NCBI GenBank assembly: GCA_023404345.1
Contig: JAEYCB010000006.1
Coordinates: forward strand, 1 to 31,132
From: Bacillota bacterium
Lineage (GTDB): Bacteria; Bacillota; Clostridia; Christensenellales; Aristaeellaceae
Length of the DNA: 31,132 nucleotides
Direction: 5' to 3'
Below, in pieces: positions 15,740 through 23,927 of this stretch. The position numbers were made by a program, and so were the translations under genes. Within the stretch, counting starts at the first letter, position 1. The number at the start of each line of letters is the position of its first letter. The notes beneath the pieces were generated by a model. The model did not search any database and had not been told where the DNA came from. It saw only the letters and a list, made by a program, of their open reading frames with translations.

Positions 15740-15768
15740 TTGCAACACGGGCCTGAATCGTCTATAAT
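15740..15768 (+). promoter_or_regulatory. Promoter of the five-gene operon 15817-20800
   Basis: TTGCAA (15740-15745) and perfect TATAAT (15763-15768) with a 17-base spacer, divergent from the plsY promoter. Confidence 0.7.
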
Positions 15769-15816
15769 AAATCATGTATGTCTATATACCCAAGTACAGG
15801 GAGGATGGATATCGGT

Positions 15817-16851
15817 ATGCAACAGACAACCGTTGTGCACAATCCGCTCACCTTTTATCTGCGGATGCTTCTGTATATGTTTATAGCGCTGCTTGTGCGC
15901 TTGGTGGCATTTACCCCACTGGCTTGCCTGTTCGTTTTTCCGGCAGGGTCACCGCTGAAGCTTTTGGCATTGTTGTGCCCGGTGCTGCTGGTGCTTTTGG
16001 TGCTGCCACTGCGCTATTCCTTTGCCGAAGCATTGGTTAACAGGGATGGCCGTCGTTACTTCAGCTTTGATACGGCGCTTAATCTGGGAAACTATGGCGA
16101 GAAGCTGGCTGAGTCCTTGCTGCATGCTGCGCATGTGGTCAAATGGGGCTTGCCCTTTTTTGCCATGCTCATTTATGGTTATTATTGGTATAAAGAGGTG
16201 GATGCCCTTACGCTGCTTAAAACGCTGACCGAACTGGGTCAGGGATGGACCAGCGTATGGTGCTCTGTGGCGAACTTCTTCCTGAGTCTGGTGGGTGCAG
16301 CTACACTCACACCGCCCAAAAATACCCTGATGGATGGTGTAGTGGCAGTATTGGCTGTGCTTGGGCTGGGCGTAGCCATATGGCTGTACGGCGCGGTGCG
16401 CAACAGTGCAACGCGCTATGTGTGGGCTTATGCCAACAGCAATGATCATTCTCCCCGCAAGGAGCTTCGCCGCCGTCTGCGCGGTCGCAGACTGGCCCAA
16501 CTGGGTGTAGGCCTGATCAATCTGGTTTTATGGATTCCCTTTGTGATCGCCGTGGTGGCGGCGGTCAAGGGTGTGCTGACCGGCGCGGCGGAGGCGGTGC
16601 TCAAGGTTTTTACCCGTCAGGGTTCGTCTGGGCTGGATATGGCGCAGGCTGTGCTGCCGCTGATGACTGCATTTGTGTTTTTGTATATGCCGCTGCTGCC
16701 CATTCGCAGGATTTTGACCGCTTCCTTTGCGCTGTGGAACCATCATCCCAAGACCAATAGCAGCGGCACGCCTGAGCAGCAAACGGCCTCTCTGACCGCT
16801 GGCGAGGCGGCACCTGCCTTTACTCCCAGTGAAAACGGGCCCCGCTCGTGA
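15817..16851 (+). CDS. Polytopic membrane protein of unknown function
   Basis: 344 residues with about six membrane segments: near 15-40, 48-70, 110-132, 180-200, 233-260 and 280-305. A basic loop (SPRKELRRRLRGRRLAQ) lies near 210-226 and a hydrophilic, Ser/Thr/Pro-rich tail follows about residue 310. I do not recognise a family. Three in-frame ATGs exist (15778, 15805, 15817). The first precedes the ribosome binding site and the second abuts it, so 15817, which is 12 bases after AGGGAGG, is preferred. It is first in an operon and overlaps the next gene by 4 bases (GTGA). Confidence 0.7.
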   Translation: MQQTTVVHNPLTFYLRMLLYMFIALLVRLVAFTPLACLFVFPAGSPLKLLALLCPVLLVLLVLPLRYSFAEALVNRDGRRYFSFDTALNLGNYGEKLAESLLHAAHVVKWGLPFFAMLIYGYYWYKEVDALTLLKTLTELGQGWTSVWCSVANFFLSLVGAATLTPPKNTLMDGVVAVLAVLGLGVAIWLYGAVRNSATRYVWAYANSNDHSPRKELRRRLRGRRLAQLGVGLINLVLWIPFVIAVVAAVKGVLTGAAEAVLKVFTRQGSSGLDMAQAVLPLMTAFVFLYMPLLPIRRILTASFALWNHHPKTNSSGTPEQQTASLTAGEAAPAFTPSENGPRS

Positions 16852-17591
16852 GCGGCGTCCGGCTGGATAAATACCTGGCTCAGAGTGGCGAACGTACGCG
16901 CAGCCAGGCCGTGCGCGCTGTGCGGGACGGATTGGCGCAGATCAATGGCATGACCGTGCGCGATCCTGCCGCCAAGGTAGGGGAAGGCGACGAAGTGACC
17001 CTTGCAGGCCAGCCCGTACGCGACAGCGCCTTACAGTACTATATGTTTCATAAGCCTGCCGGCGTGCTTACCGCTGCACGTGACGGACGGGCGCAGACGG
17101 TGATGGACTTGGTCCCTCCGGCGCTTCTGCGCCGCCGTGTGCTGCCTGTGGGCAGGCTGGACAAGGATACCACCGGCCTTCTGCTTCTCACCAACGATGG
17201 CGCGTTGGCCCACGCACTGCTAGCTCCTGGCCGGCATGTGTGGAAACGCTATGTGGCCTGCGTAACAGGGCAGCTGGACGAGGAGGATATAGCAGCTTTT
17301 GCCGCAGGGGTGCCATTGAGCGATTGCACCGCCCTGCCAGCATCCCTCACCATTTTGTGCACGGATGAAAACGAAAGCAAAGCTGCCGTGGAGGTGCGCG
17401 AAGGCAAGTATCATCAGGTCAAGCGCATGTTCTCCGCCCGCGGACACGAGGTTATAGCTTTGCACCGCGCCTCTTTTGGTCCGTTGCTATTGCCGGAGGA
17501 TCTTCCGCCGGGTGGCCTGCGCGAGCTCTCGCCCAGTGAGGTGTCAGCCCTGCGTGTGGCTGCTCTCAAACCCAACGATAAGGAAGGGTAA
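16848..17591 (+). CDS. RsuA/RluB-family pseudouridine synthase
   Basis: 247 residues. An N-terminal S4 RNA-binding domain covers about 1-60 (VRLDKYLAQSGERTRSQAVRAVRDGLAQING). The pseudouridine synthase domain follows, with GRLDKDTTGLLLLTNDG near residue 104, whose Asp is the catalytic residue, and GKYHQVKRMF near 185. Of the RsuA group, the short form and single S4 domain suggest a 16S (RsuA) or 23S (RluB/E/F) uridine target; sequence alone does not settle which. It starts with GTG at 16848, overlapping the previous stop. No good ribosome binding site is seen, so translation likely depends on coupling. Confidence 0.88.
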   Translation: MSGVRLDKYLAQSGERTRSQAVRAVRDGLAQINGMTVRDPAAKVGEGDEVTLAGQPVRDSALQYYMFHKPAGVLTAARDGRAQTVMDLVPPALLRRRVLPVGRLDKDTTGLLLLTNDGALAHALLAPGRHVWKRYVACVTGQLDEEDIAAFAAGVPLSDCTALPASLTILCTDENESKAAVEVREGKYHQVKRMFSARGHEVIALHRASFGPLLLPEDLPPGGLRELSPSEVSALRVAALKPNDKEG

Positions 17592-17594
17592 GCC

Positions 17595-18233
17595 ATGCCG
17601 TCTGCCAATGATCATTACTACACTGCCGAACCTTCCAGCGATCACCGTCCCGGCGAGGTGCGCTTTAGCTATGGCGGCCGCGAACTGGTTTTTGCCACCG
17701 ACAGCGGCGTGTTTTCACGCCGGGAACTGGACCGGGGGACGGAGGTGCTGCTGACTGCGCTGCCTCAATCCATTGAAGGACCTGTGCTGGACATGGGGTG
17801 CGGTTACGGAACCATCGGCGTGGCCGTGGGTGCGCGCTGGCCGGGGCTATCCGTTACCATGGCGGATGTAAATCGCCGCGCGTGCGATTTGGCGCGTGAA
17901 AATGCCCGCAGAAACGGTGTGCATGCTGAGGTGCTGGAAAGCGACGGATATGCCGCGCTGGCAGAAAGACGCTTCGCTACCGTTTTGCAGAATCCGCCTA
18001 TCCGTGCGGGAAAGGCAGTCATCTATCGCATGTTCGCTGATGGGGCAAAAAGTCTGTTGCCGGGAGGAAAGCTGTATCTGGTGATTCGCAAGCAGCAGGG
18101 TGCACCTTCGGCCATGAGTTATCTGGCCACGCTGTTTGATGAGGTGGCCGCCGTGGAAAAGAAAAGCGGCTATTGGGTGCTGCGGTGTGCTGCACCGGTA
18201 CAGACTGCTGAGGAGGATACCAGAGATGTATGA
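17595..18233 (+). CDS. RsmC-like class I SAM-dependent methyltransferase
   Basis: 212 residues. After a short N-terminal segment (HYYTAEPSSDHRPGEVRFSYGG), the SAM-binding motif VLDMGCGYGTIGVAVG lies near 62, an acidic strand end MADVNRRAC near 88, and NPPIRAGK near 133. NPPxxxGK is typical of the RsmC/YbxB group, which methylates guanine N2 in 16S rRNA. The neighbour rsuA-like gene supports an rRNA target. A ribosome binding site GAAGGG precedes the ATG, only 3 bases after the upstream stop. The 3' end overlaps the aminotransferase gene by 8 bases. Confidence 0.85.
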   Translation: MPSANDHYYTAEPSSDHRPGEVRFSYGGRELVFATDSGVFSRRELDRGTEVLLTALPQSIEGPVLDMGCGYGTIGVAVGARWPGLSVTMADVNRRACDLARENARRNGVHAEVLESDGYAALAERRFATVLQNPPIRAGKAVIYRMFADGAKSLLPGGKLYLVIRKQQGAPSAMSYLATLFDEVAAVEKKSGYWVLRCAAPVQTAEEDTRDV

Positions 18234-19413
18234 CAGGGTTTTTTTTGACTATCCCATCGACCGGCGGGGGACGGCATGTGAAAAATGGGATTCTGCCATG
18301 GCGCGCGACCCGCGTTTGACCAATCCTATGTGGGTAGCGGATATGGATTTCCGTTGCCCGGACGAGGTGGTCAGCGCAATGTGTGACCGTGCAGCGCATC
18401 CCGTCTATGGCTACACCGAGCAAACAGAGGCTGCGGTAGCGGCGATGCTGGGTTTCATGGAGCGACGCCATGGACTCAAGCTCCATTCCACGGAGCAGAT
18501 TATGCTGCCTTGTGTGGTGTCCGGATTAAAGGCGGCGGTACAGGCCTTTACGCAGCCTGGTGACCACATCATCGTGCAGCCGCCGGTATACGGTCCCTTT
18601 TATGCAGCTGTGCGCGATAACGGCCGCGAAGCGGCGGAATGTCCGCTCAAACGCGACGAGGCAGGCCATTATACCATGGACCTGGATAGCGTGGAGGATG
18701 CCTGCCGTGCGGGGGCGCGCATGATGTTCCTGTGCAGCCCGCACAACCCTGTGGGACGCGTTTGGAGCAGGGAAGAGCTCAAGGCGTTGTTTGCTGTGCT
18801 TGCCCGCTATGACGTGCTGCTTTTGTCCGATGAAATTCATGAGGACTTCGTGTATCGGCCCAGAACGTTCGTCCCGGCACTGGATTTGGCCGCAGAAACG
18901 GGTGTGCGTGCCATCTCCATGACTAGCGCCAGCAAGACCTTCAACCTGGCAGGCCTGCAGCAAGCGGCGGCCTTCTGCCGCGACAAAGCGCTGTTGGACC
19001 GGCTGGAAAAAACACTGCGTGATGCAGGCGTGGTATCTGGCAATATTTTTGGCATGGTCGCTGCCGAGGCGGCCTTTGCTCACGGCGACGCATGGTTGGA
19101 TGCAATGTTGGATTACGTGGCCGAAGGCTACGCCATCTTCCGGGAAGAGGTGGCTGCCCGCCTGGCCGGCGCTGTGCTCACACCGCTGGAGGCTACTTAT
19201 CTGGGCTGGCTGGACCTGCGTGCCTGGGGCCTGACCACCGCGCAGCTGATGGAGCGCACTCGGGCTGCGGGTGTGGAATTTACGCCCGGCACCTTCTTTG
19301 GCGAAGCGGCAGGCGAAGGATTCCTGCGCGTGAATCTGGCCTGCCCGCATGAACGCGTGCGTCTTGCTGCTGAACAGATTGAACGGGCATTGGACAAGAA
19401 AGACAAAAAATAA
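18226..19413 (+). CDS. MalY/PatB-type PLP-dependent aminotransferase or cystathionine beta-lyase
   Basis: 395 residues, fold-type I aminotransferase. It begins MYDRVFFDYPIDRRGTACEKW with NPMWVADMDFRCP near 30, a hallmark of the MalY/PatB group. CSPHNPVGRVW lies near 170, the PLP aspartate region LLSDEIHEDF near 200, and the PLP lysine in SASKTFNLAGLQ near 235. Such enzymes release homocysteine or H2S from cystathionine or cysteine, though some act as ordinary aminotransferases. The start at 18226 follows GAGGAGG; the longer in-frame extension lies inside the upstream gene. Confidence 0.9.
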   Translation: MYDRVFFDYPIDRRGTACEKWDSAMARDPRLTNPMWVADMDFRCPDEVVSAMCDRAAHPVYGYTEQTEAAVAAMLGFMERRHGLKLHSTEQIMLPCVVSGLKAAVQAFTQPGDHIIVQPPVYGPFYAAVRDNGREAAECPLKRDEAGHYTMDLDSVEDACRAGARMMFLCSPHNPVGRVWSREELKALFAVLARYDVLLLSDEIHEDFVYRPRTFVPALDLAAETGVRAISMTSASKTFNLAGLQQAAAFCRDKALLDRLEKTLRDAGVVSGNIFGMVAAEAAFAHGDAWLDAMLDYVAEGYAIFREEVAARLAGAVLTPLEATYLGWLDLRAWGLTTAQLMERTRAAGVEFTPGTFFGEAAGEGFLRVNLACPHERVRLAAEQIERALDKKDKK

Positions 19414-19435
19414 TATAGATGGAGGGAACACAAAC

Positions 19436-20800
19436 GTGCAAGACCTGAGCATCATCATCGACGAGCTGCGGGATGAAATGATCCGTACCCTGAAGGGCTG
19501 GATTCAGGTGCCCAGCGTGAAAGCGGCTCCCGAACCTGGCGCGCCTTTTGGCCGCGAGGTGAGGCGGGCGTTGGACCTGGTCCTTTCTGACGCGGCGGCC
19601 ATGGGCTTTGAAACCCGCAATTTCGACGGCTATGCGGGCGACGTGCGCATGGGTCCGCTGGGAGTAGATCCGTTGGCTATTCTGGTTCACCTGGATGTGG
19701 TACCTGCGGGCGACGGCTGGACCGTGGACCCCTTTGGAGCAGAGATCGAAGGCGGACGCATGTATGGCCGTGGCATGTCCGACGACAAAGGGCCTGCGGC
19801 GGCGGCGCTGTATGCCATGTACGCCATGAAAAAGGCAGGTCTGCCGCTCAAACGCGAGGTGCGCCTCATCTTCGGCTGCGATGAGGAAAGCGGCTGGGAG
19901 TGTATGAAATACTATATGGAGCATTGCGATATGCCCCGTACCGGCTTTAGCCCTGATGCCAGCTATCCGGTCATCAATACGGAAAAGGGCATGCTGCATC
20001 TGAGCCTGCGCGCTGACTATGCTTCAGACGGCTTGTGTGTGAAGGAAATCAACGTGGGCGAGCGTTGCAATGTGATTCCTGGAATCGCTACCGCGCTGGT
20101 GGAGGGCGATGAGGCCCTGTGCAATAAGATTAACCATCTGGCAGGTGATATGCACATTCAGGTGGAGGCGCAGATGCAGGATGGCCTGGTACTGCTGACC
20201 TCCACGGGCGTGCCCGGACACGCGGCCTATCCTGAAGCAGCCCGCAACGCCATTGGGCAGTTGCTCATCATGCTGCGCGCGCTGGGAGTGACCGGTCCGT
20301 TGCGCATGCTGGCCGATCAGGTGGGCATGGAGTATGACGGGCTGGGTCTGGGCATCCGCTGCATGGACGAAACCAGCGGCGGTCTCACCTGCAACCTGGG
20401 CATCCTGCGCTACAATGAAAAGGACGGGCTGTATGCCACGCTGGACATTCGCTATCCCATCTTGTGCGATCATGCCGCGCTGACTGCCTGTGTACGCGCG
20501 GCATTGGAGGGTATCGAGGTCACCGTAGATGAGCAGAAGGACCCGCATCATGTGGCGCCTAACAGCAAGCTGGTGATGGCCCTGCTGGATGCCTATCATG
20601 AAGCTGCCGACCGTCCGCGCGAGTGCGTGGCCACCGGCGGCGGCACCTACGCCCGCGTGCTGGAGGAGGGCGTGGCTTTTGGCAGTGTATTCCCCGGCGA
20701 GGAGGAGTTGGCACATCAGGCCGATGAATACATGGCGCTGGACAGCCTGGTGCTCAACATGCGTATTTTTGCCCGCGCGATTGAAAAACTCCAGAACTGA
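19436..20800 (+). CDS. M20-family dipeptidase (PepV/Sapep-like)
   Basis: 454 residues, binuclear zinc peptidase of the M20 family. Expected metal and catalytic residues: His and Asp in LVHLDVVPAG near 84, Asp in GRGMSDDKGP near 117, Glu in GCDEESGWE near 148, Asp in SPDASYPVINTEKG near 175, and a late His in EELAHQADEYMALD near 430. The gapped dimerisation/lid domain lies between. PepV-type enzymes cut dipeptides with broad range in the cytosol. The start is GTG with GGAGGGAAC upstream; an in-frame ATG at 19349 lies within the aminotransferase gene and has no site. It is last in the operon, followed by a hairpin. Confidence 0.9.
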   Translation: MQDLSIIIDELRDEMIRTLKGWIQVPSVKAAPEPGAPFGREVRRALDLVLSDAAAMGFETRNFDGYAGDVRMGPLGVDPLAILVHLDVVPAGDGWTVDPFGAEIEGGRMYGRGMSDDKGPAAAALYAMYAMKKAGLPLKREVRLIFGCDEESGWECMKYYMEHCDMPRTGFSPDASYPVINTEKGMLHLSLRADYASDGLCVKEINVGERCNVIPGIATALVEGDEALCNKINHLAGDMHIQVEAQMQDGLVLLTSTGVPGHAAYPEAARNAIGQLLIMLRALGVTGPLRMLADQVGMEYDGLGLGIRCMDETSGGLTCNLGILRYNEKDGLYATLDIRYPILCDHAALTACVRAALEGIEVTVDEQKDPHHVAPNSKLVMALLDAYHEAADRPRECVATGGGTYARVLEEGVAFGSVFPGEEELAHQADEYMALDSLVLNMRIFARAIEKLQN

Positions 20801-20804
20801 AAAT

Positions 20805-20864
20805 GCAAAACAACGGGGCGCTTGCCGGGAAGTCATGGCGGTGGGTGAGCCCCCGTTGTTTTGC
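20805..20864 (+). terminator. Long-loop hairpin after the dipeptidase gene
   Basis: A 14 bp perfect stem GCAAAACAACGGGG / CCCCGTTGTTTTGC spans a 32-base loop just after the stop codon. The 3' arm itself provides the T-rich part. Confidence 0.6.
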
Positions 20865-20879
20865 TACTCTGGAAAATAG

Positions 20880-20920
20880 AAAAAAAGGATCCCCCAGCAG
20901 AGCCGAGGGATCCTTTTTTG
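20880..20920. terminator. Bidirectional terminator between dipeptidase and rubredoxin genes
   Basis: AAAAAAAGGATCCC / GGGATCCTTTTTT with a 13-base centre gives A runs on one side and T runs on the other. It sits between convergent operons, 7 bases from the rubredoxin stop. Confidence 0.85.
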
Positions 20921-20926
20921 TTTGTA

Positions 20927-21079
20927 TTACGCTTCGGTGAAAGCGTCCTTGCTCAAGCCACAGACGGGGCATACCCAGTCTTCGGGCAGATCTTCCCAGG
21001 CAGTTCCGGGAGCGATGCCGTTATCGGGATCGCCCACAGCGGGATCGTACACATAGCCACAGGGGCACTCGTACTTCAT
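20927..21079 (-). CDS. Rubredoxin with a shortened first cysteine motif
   Basis: 50 residues, one-iron electron carrier. The second motif is normal (DWVCPVCGLSKDAF), and the core YVYDPAVGDPDNGIAPGTAWEDLPEDW is classic rubredoxin. The first motif reads ECPCGY: two cysteines with only one residue between them instead of the usual CxxCGY. The codons are clear (TGC CCC TGT GGC). The iron site may still form but with altered geometry. AAGGAGG precedes the ATG. It is 35 bases downstream of the reverse rubrerythrin gene, so both likely form one operon in which this protein feeds electrons to the peroxidase. Confidence 0.92.
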   Translation of the reverse strand: MKYECPCGYVYDPAVGDPDNGIAPGTAWEDLPEDWVCPVCGLSKDAFTEA

Positions 21080-21114
21080 TGCTATATCCTCCTTGCGTTC
21101 GATTTCAGATTTTC

Positions 21115-21654
21115 TTAGCCAAAATAACGCTTGAGCAGGCCGTCGAAGCCCTTGCCATGACGAGCCTCATCCTTGCACATCTCATGCACGGTGTCATGGA
21201 TGGCATCCAGGTTGAGCTCCTTGGCCAGCGTGGCCAGTTCCTTCTTGCCGGCAGTAGCGCCCCACTCAGCCTCAGCGCGCAGCTCGAGGTTCTTCTTCGT
21301 GGAGGGGGTGACAACCTCGCCCAGCAGTTCAGCGAACTTGGCGGCATGCTCGGCTTCTTCCCAAGCATAACGCTTGAAAGCCTCGGCTACTTCGGGATAG
21401 CCGTCACGGTCAGCCTGACGGCTCATAGCCAGATACATGCCAACCTCGGTGCACTCGCCGTTAAAATTCATACGCAGACCCTCGATGATACGGGGATCAA
21501 CACCCTCGGCAACGCCCACACGATGCTCGTCCGCATAAGCCTTTTCGCCGCCCATGGGCTGGAACTTGCTCTTGGGAGCCTTGCACTGGGGGCAGAATTC
21601 GGGAGCTTCGGGTCCTTCATAAACGTAGCCGCAAACCTTGCAAATCCATTTCAT
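21115..21654 (-). CDS. Reverse rubrerythrin (rubredoxin domain first), likely NADH-linked peroxidase
   Basis: 179 residues. An N-terminal rubredoxin-like domain covers about 1-38, with WICKVCGYVYEG and FCPQCKAPKSKF supplying four cysteines. A four-helix ferritin-like domain follows, with the diiron ligands in NGECTEVGMYLAM, EEAEHAAKF and DEARHGKGF. The rubredoxin domain comes before the diiron domain, the reverse of classic rubrerythrin, as in the clostridial oxygen-induced revRbr proteins that reduce H2O2 and O2. This fits an anaerobe. ATG 21654 is preferred over the in-frame TTG two codons earlier; AAGGAGG is 10 bases before the ATG. It is cotranscribed with rubredoxin. Confidence 0.92.
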   Translation of the reverse strand: MKWICKVCGYVYEGPEAPEFCPQCKAPKSKFQPMGGEKAYADEHRVGVAEGVDPRIIEGLRMNFNGECTEVGMYLAMSRQADRDGYPEVAEAFKRYAWEEAEHAAKFAELLGEVVTPSTKKNLELRAEAEWGATAGKKELATLAKELNLDAIHDTVHEMCKDEARHGKGFDGLLKRYFG

Positions 21655-21717
21655 GATCAAATGACCTCCTTGAAATTGAAATCCTGAATATGGGGGCTTT
21701 CTTTGCCCTGCGTATTA

Positions 21718-21746
21718 AGTATACCCCATCTGCGGGGAAAGTGAAA
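21718..21746 (-). promoter_or_regulatory. Possible promoter of the reverse rubrerythrin operon
   Basis: Minus-strand TATACT (21718-21723) with a weak TTTCAC (21741-21746) 17 bases upstream. The spacer holds CCCC-N6-GGGG. No clear PerR box was recognised. Confidence 0.4.
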
Positions 21747-21773
21747 CATAAATCCACGCTAAATTTTCTTTTT

Positions 21774-23270
21774 TTAGTCAGAATAGGCAGCAATCAGCGT
21801 TTCTTCCATGCCGTCGGGGTCACATACGGCGGTATGACGCACAGGAAGGCCGGCCAGATCGCGCACCTGAGCGGGAATGGCTACGCCGGAAAGCTGTTCG
21901 ACCTTTTCGGCACAGGCTAGGAAATCAAGGCCAGCTACGGCCTGCACGCCCAACAGGCTTGCCGCTACGTCAGGAGCAAATTTGTAGGGGCTGGCAGTAG
22001 ATACCAGCACGGCGGGCGTCTGGTCGCGGGTCTGGTCGCGGTACTGCTGCAATACGCAGGAGCCGACGGCAGTGTGCGGGTCCATCACATAATGGGTCCG
22101 CTCGTATATACGGCGAATTTCGTCGGCAGTCATCTTGTCATCAGCATAGTCGGCCCAAAATACCTTTTGCAGCCCTGACAGCCGCTGTCCGCCGATGGAG
22201 AAGCTGCCGCAGGAGGAGAGCTGCTCCATCCACATGCGCACCAGCGAGGCATCCCGGTCCGCGCACTCGTAGAGCAGACGCTCCAAGTTGGAACTGACCA
22301 GGATATCCATGCTTGGAGACATGGTCTTAAAGAACGTGCGGTGTGTGTAGTAGGTGCCCTCACGGAAGAAATCGGTCAGCACATTGTTGCGGTTGCTGGC
22401 GCAGATCAGGCGACGGATAGGCAGCCCCATTCTCATGGCATAGTATCCGGCCAGAATATCGCCAAAGTTGCCGGTAGGTACTACAAAGTTGACGCCCTGC
22501 CCCATGCGGATGGCGCCGCGCTGCACCAGGTCGGTATAGGCAGTAAAGTAGTACACGATTTGCGGAGCCAGCCGCCCAAAGTTGATGGAATTGGCCGAGG
22601 AGGGCAGCTTGCCCAGCCGGTTCATGCGCTCGTGGAAGGCAGAATCGCTAAAGAGCCGCTTAACGCCCGTCTGCGCCTGGTCAAAATTGCCCCGCACGCC
22701 GATGACATGGGTGTTGCTTCCGCCGGTGGTGGTCATCTGCAACTCCTGCACCCGGCTGACCCCTCCATAGGGATAGAACACCGAGCAGCTGGTACCCGGT
22801 ACATCGCGGAAGCCTTCCAGCGCCGCTTTGCCGGTATCGCCGCTGGTGGCGACGATGATACTGACCTCGCGCTTCTCACCGTTTTTTTCGGCAGCCAAGC
22901 GCACCAGATGGGGCAAAAGCTTGAGTGCGATGTCCTTAAAGGCCAAGGTCGGACCATGGAACAGTTCCAACACGTGAATGCCGTCGCTGAGAGCACGCAC
23001 GGGGGCTACGTCAGGATGATCCCACGCATCGGCAGCGTAGGCGGCATCTACCGACTGCTCGATTTCTGCGATAGAGTAATCCTCCAGAAAGTCACGCAGG
23101 ATGCGCGCAGCGCGCTGGCGGTAGCTTTGACCGCACAGGGCAGCCAGCCGTTCACTGGAAATCTGCGGAAACAGGCTGGGTACATATAGACCACCGTCTG
23201 CAGCCAGGCCCCACAGAATGGATTGCGACGCAGTTACGCAAGCGCCGCCACGCGTGGAAAAAAAGGACAT
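21774..23270 (-). CDS. thrC: Threonine synthase
   Basis: 498 residues, PLP-dependent enzyme that turns O-phosphohomoserine into threonine. It begins MSFFSTRGGACVTASQSILWGLAADGGLYVPSLFP-like, the typical N-terminus. The PLP lysine lies in GPTLAFKDIALKLLPHL near residue 110, the phosphate-binding and active-site loop in VATSGDTGKAALEGF near 140, and PTGNFGDILAGY near 260. Length fits the bacterial long form. ATG 23270 follows GGAGGG; the much longer in-frame extension to 23528 runs through the promoter and a terminator, so it is rejected. It is monocistronic, with promoter at 23322-23350. Confidence 0.95.
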   Translation of the reverse strand: MSFFSTRGGACVTASQSILWGLAADGGLYVPSLFPQISSERLAALCGQSYRQRAARILRDFLEDYSIAEIEQSVDAAYAADAWDHPDVAPVRALSDGIHVLELFHGPTLAFKDIALKLLPHLVRLAAEKNGEKREVSIIVATSGDTGKAALEGFRDVPGTSCSVFYPYGGVSRVQELQMTTTGGSNTHVIGVRGNFDQAQTGVKRLFSDSAFHERMNRLGKLPSSANSINFGRLAPQIVYYFTAYTDLVQRGAIRMGQGVNFVVPTGNFGDILAGYYAMRMGLPIRRLICASNRNNVLTDFFREGTYYTHRTFFKTMSPSMDILVSSNLERLLYECADRDASLVRMWMEQLSSCGSFSIGGQRLSGLQKVFWADYADDKMTADEIRRIYERTHYVMDPHTAVGSCVLQQYRDQTRDQTPAVLVSTASPYKFAPDVAASLLGVQAVAGLDFLACAEKVEQLSGVAIPAQVRDLAGLPVRHTAVCDPDGMEETLIAAYSD

Positions 23271-23321
23271 GCAATCACCCTCCAGACAGGTTTTGGGATG
23301 CTTCATAATTGGAGTGATTCC

Positions 23322-23350
23322 ATCATACACGGTTTTGGGACGCGTGTAAA
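23322..23350 (-). promoter_or_regulatory. Promoter of thrC
   Basis: Minus-strand TTTACA (23345-23350) and TATGAT (23322-23327) with a 17-base spacer. The spacer holds one copy of a 10-base direct repeat (plus strand GGTTTTGGGA, 23331-23340); the other copy is at 23289-23298, 42 bases away in the leader. Confidence 0.65.
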
Positions 23351-23366
23351 GCCGTAAAATACATGA

Positions 23367-23400
23367 AAAGGGGGAACGGCTTTCAGACCGCTCCCCCTTT
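23367..23400 (-). terminator. Terminator of the small P-loop gene
   Basis: A 13 bp stem with one mismatch (AAAGGGGGAGCGG / CCGTTCCCCCTTT on the minus strand), 8-base loop, then TTTTCATGTATTTT. It lies just after the stop at 23414 and before the thrC promoter. Confidence 0.8.
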
Positions 23401-23413
23401 GTCATACGAAGGT

Positions 23414-23824
23414 TCAGATCACATAGGGCTTGATAAAGTCCGGCAGCTCCTCCACACCGGCGCTGACGGAGATCACAAAATCCACATTGTGATTGGCGCT
23501 GATGGTCTCCAGACGTTTGAACACCCATTCACTGGTATCCAGCTCGTTGTGGATCAGCTTTTTGAATGCGTCGATGAAGATGAGCCCCACATCGAAGTTC
23601 TGCGCTACGACGCCGCAGAGAAAGCCCATGAACATGTGGTCGCTGAGCAGTTCATACTCGCTGGCGTTGATAAAGCGCACCTCGTGGCGAAGGTCAAACA
23701 TATAGCGATTGTCATCGTCGATGAAAACGATGTCGTGCTTGCTTTCCTGGCTAGCCTGGTTGGCCATGTCGATGATGCGCTTGGTTTTACCCGAGCCCTT
23801 TTTGCCGGCAATCACCTGAATCAA
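23414..23824 (-). CDS. Small P-loop NTPase of unknown role (annotated elsewhere as PilT-like)
   Basis: 136 residues. Walker A is GKKGSGKT at about 7-14, and the Walker B-like strand is VGLIFIDAF near 80. The remainder has alternating strands and helices (HDIVFIDDDNRYMFDL, VDFVISVSAG), as in RecA/ASCE-type NTPases. Similar short clostridial proteins are named twitching-motility or ATP-binding proteins, but it lacks the domains of a real PilT. The start is TTG at 23824, with AAGGAGG 8 bases upstream; no ATG fits, and a start upstream at 23890 lies at the promoter. It is a likely single-gene unit between addB and thrC. Confidence 0.72.
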   Translation of the reverse strand: MIQVIAGKKGSGKTKRIIDMANQASQESKHDIVFIDDDNRYMFDLRHEVRFINASEYELLSDHMFMGFLCGVVAQNFDVGLIFIDAFKKLIHNELDTSEWVFKRLETISANHNVDFVISVSAGVEELPDFIKPYVI

Positions 23825-23892
23825 TGGTAACGCCTCCTTACACTGTTTTGTTATCTCCTGGCGGCAACGCGCACCGCCGTGCTTACACACCC

Positions 23893-23921
23893 ATTATACA
23901 TGAACCGGAAGAGAATAGCAA
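23893..23921 (-). promoter_or_regulatory. Promoter of the small P-loop gene
   Basis: Minus-strand TTGCTA (23916-23921) and perfect TATAAT (23893-23898), 17-base spacer. A GGCGG/CCGCC stem lies in the leader. Confidence 0.65.
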
Positions 23922-23927
23922 CGCCCC

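Noticed and set aside
21655..21773. PerR box upstream of the reverse rubrerythrin operon
   Set aside because: No convincing palindrome of the expected form was found; only a CCCC/GGGG pair in the promoter spacer.
23271..23360. T-box or amino-acid attenuator upstream of thrC
   Set aside because: The leader is only about 45 bases, with no specifier loop, T-box sequence or leader peptide.
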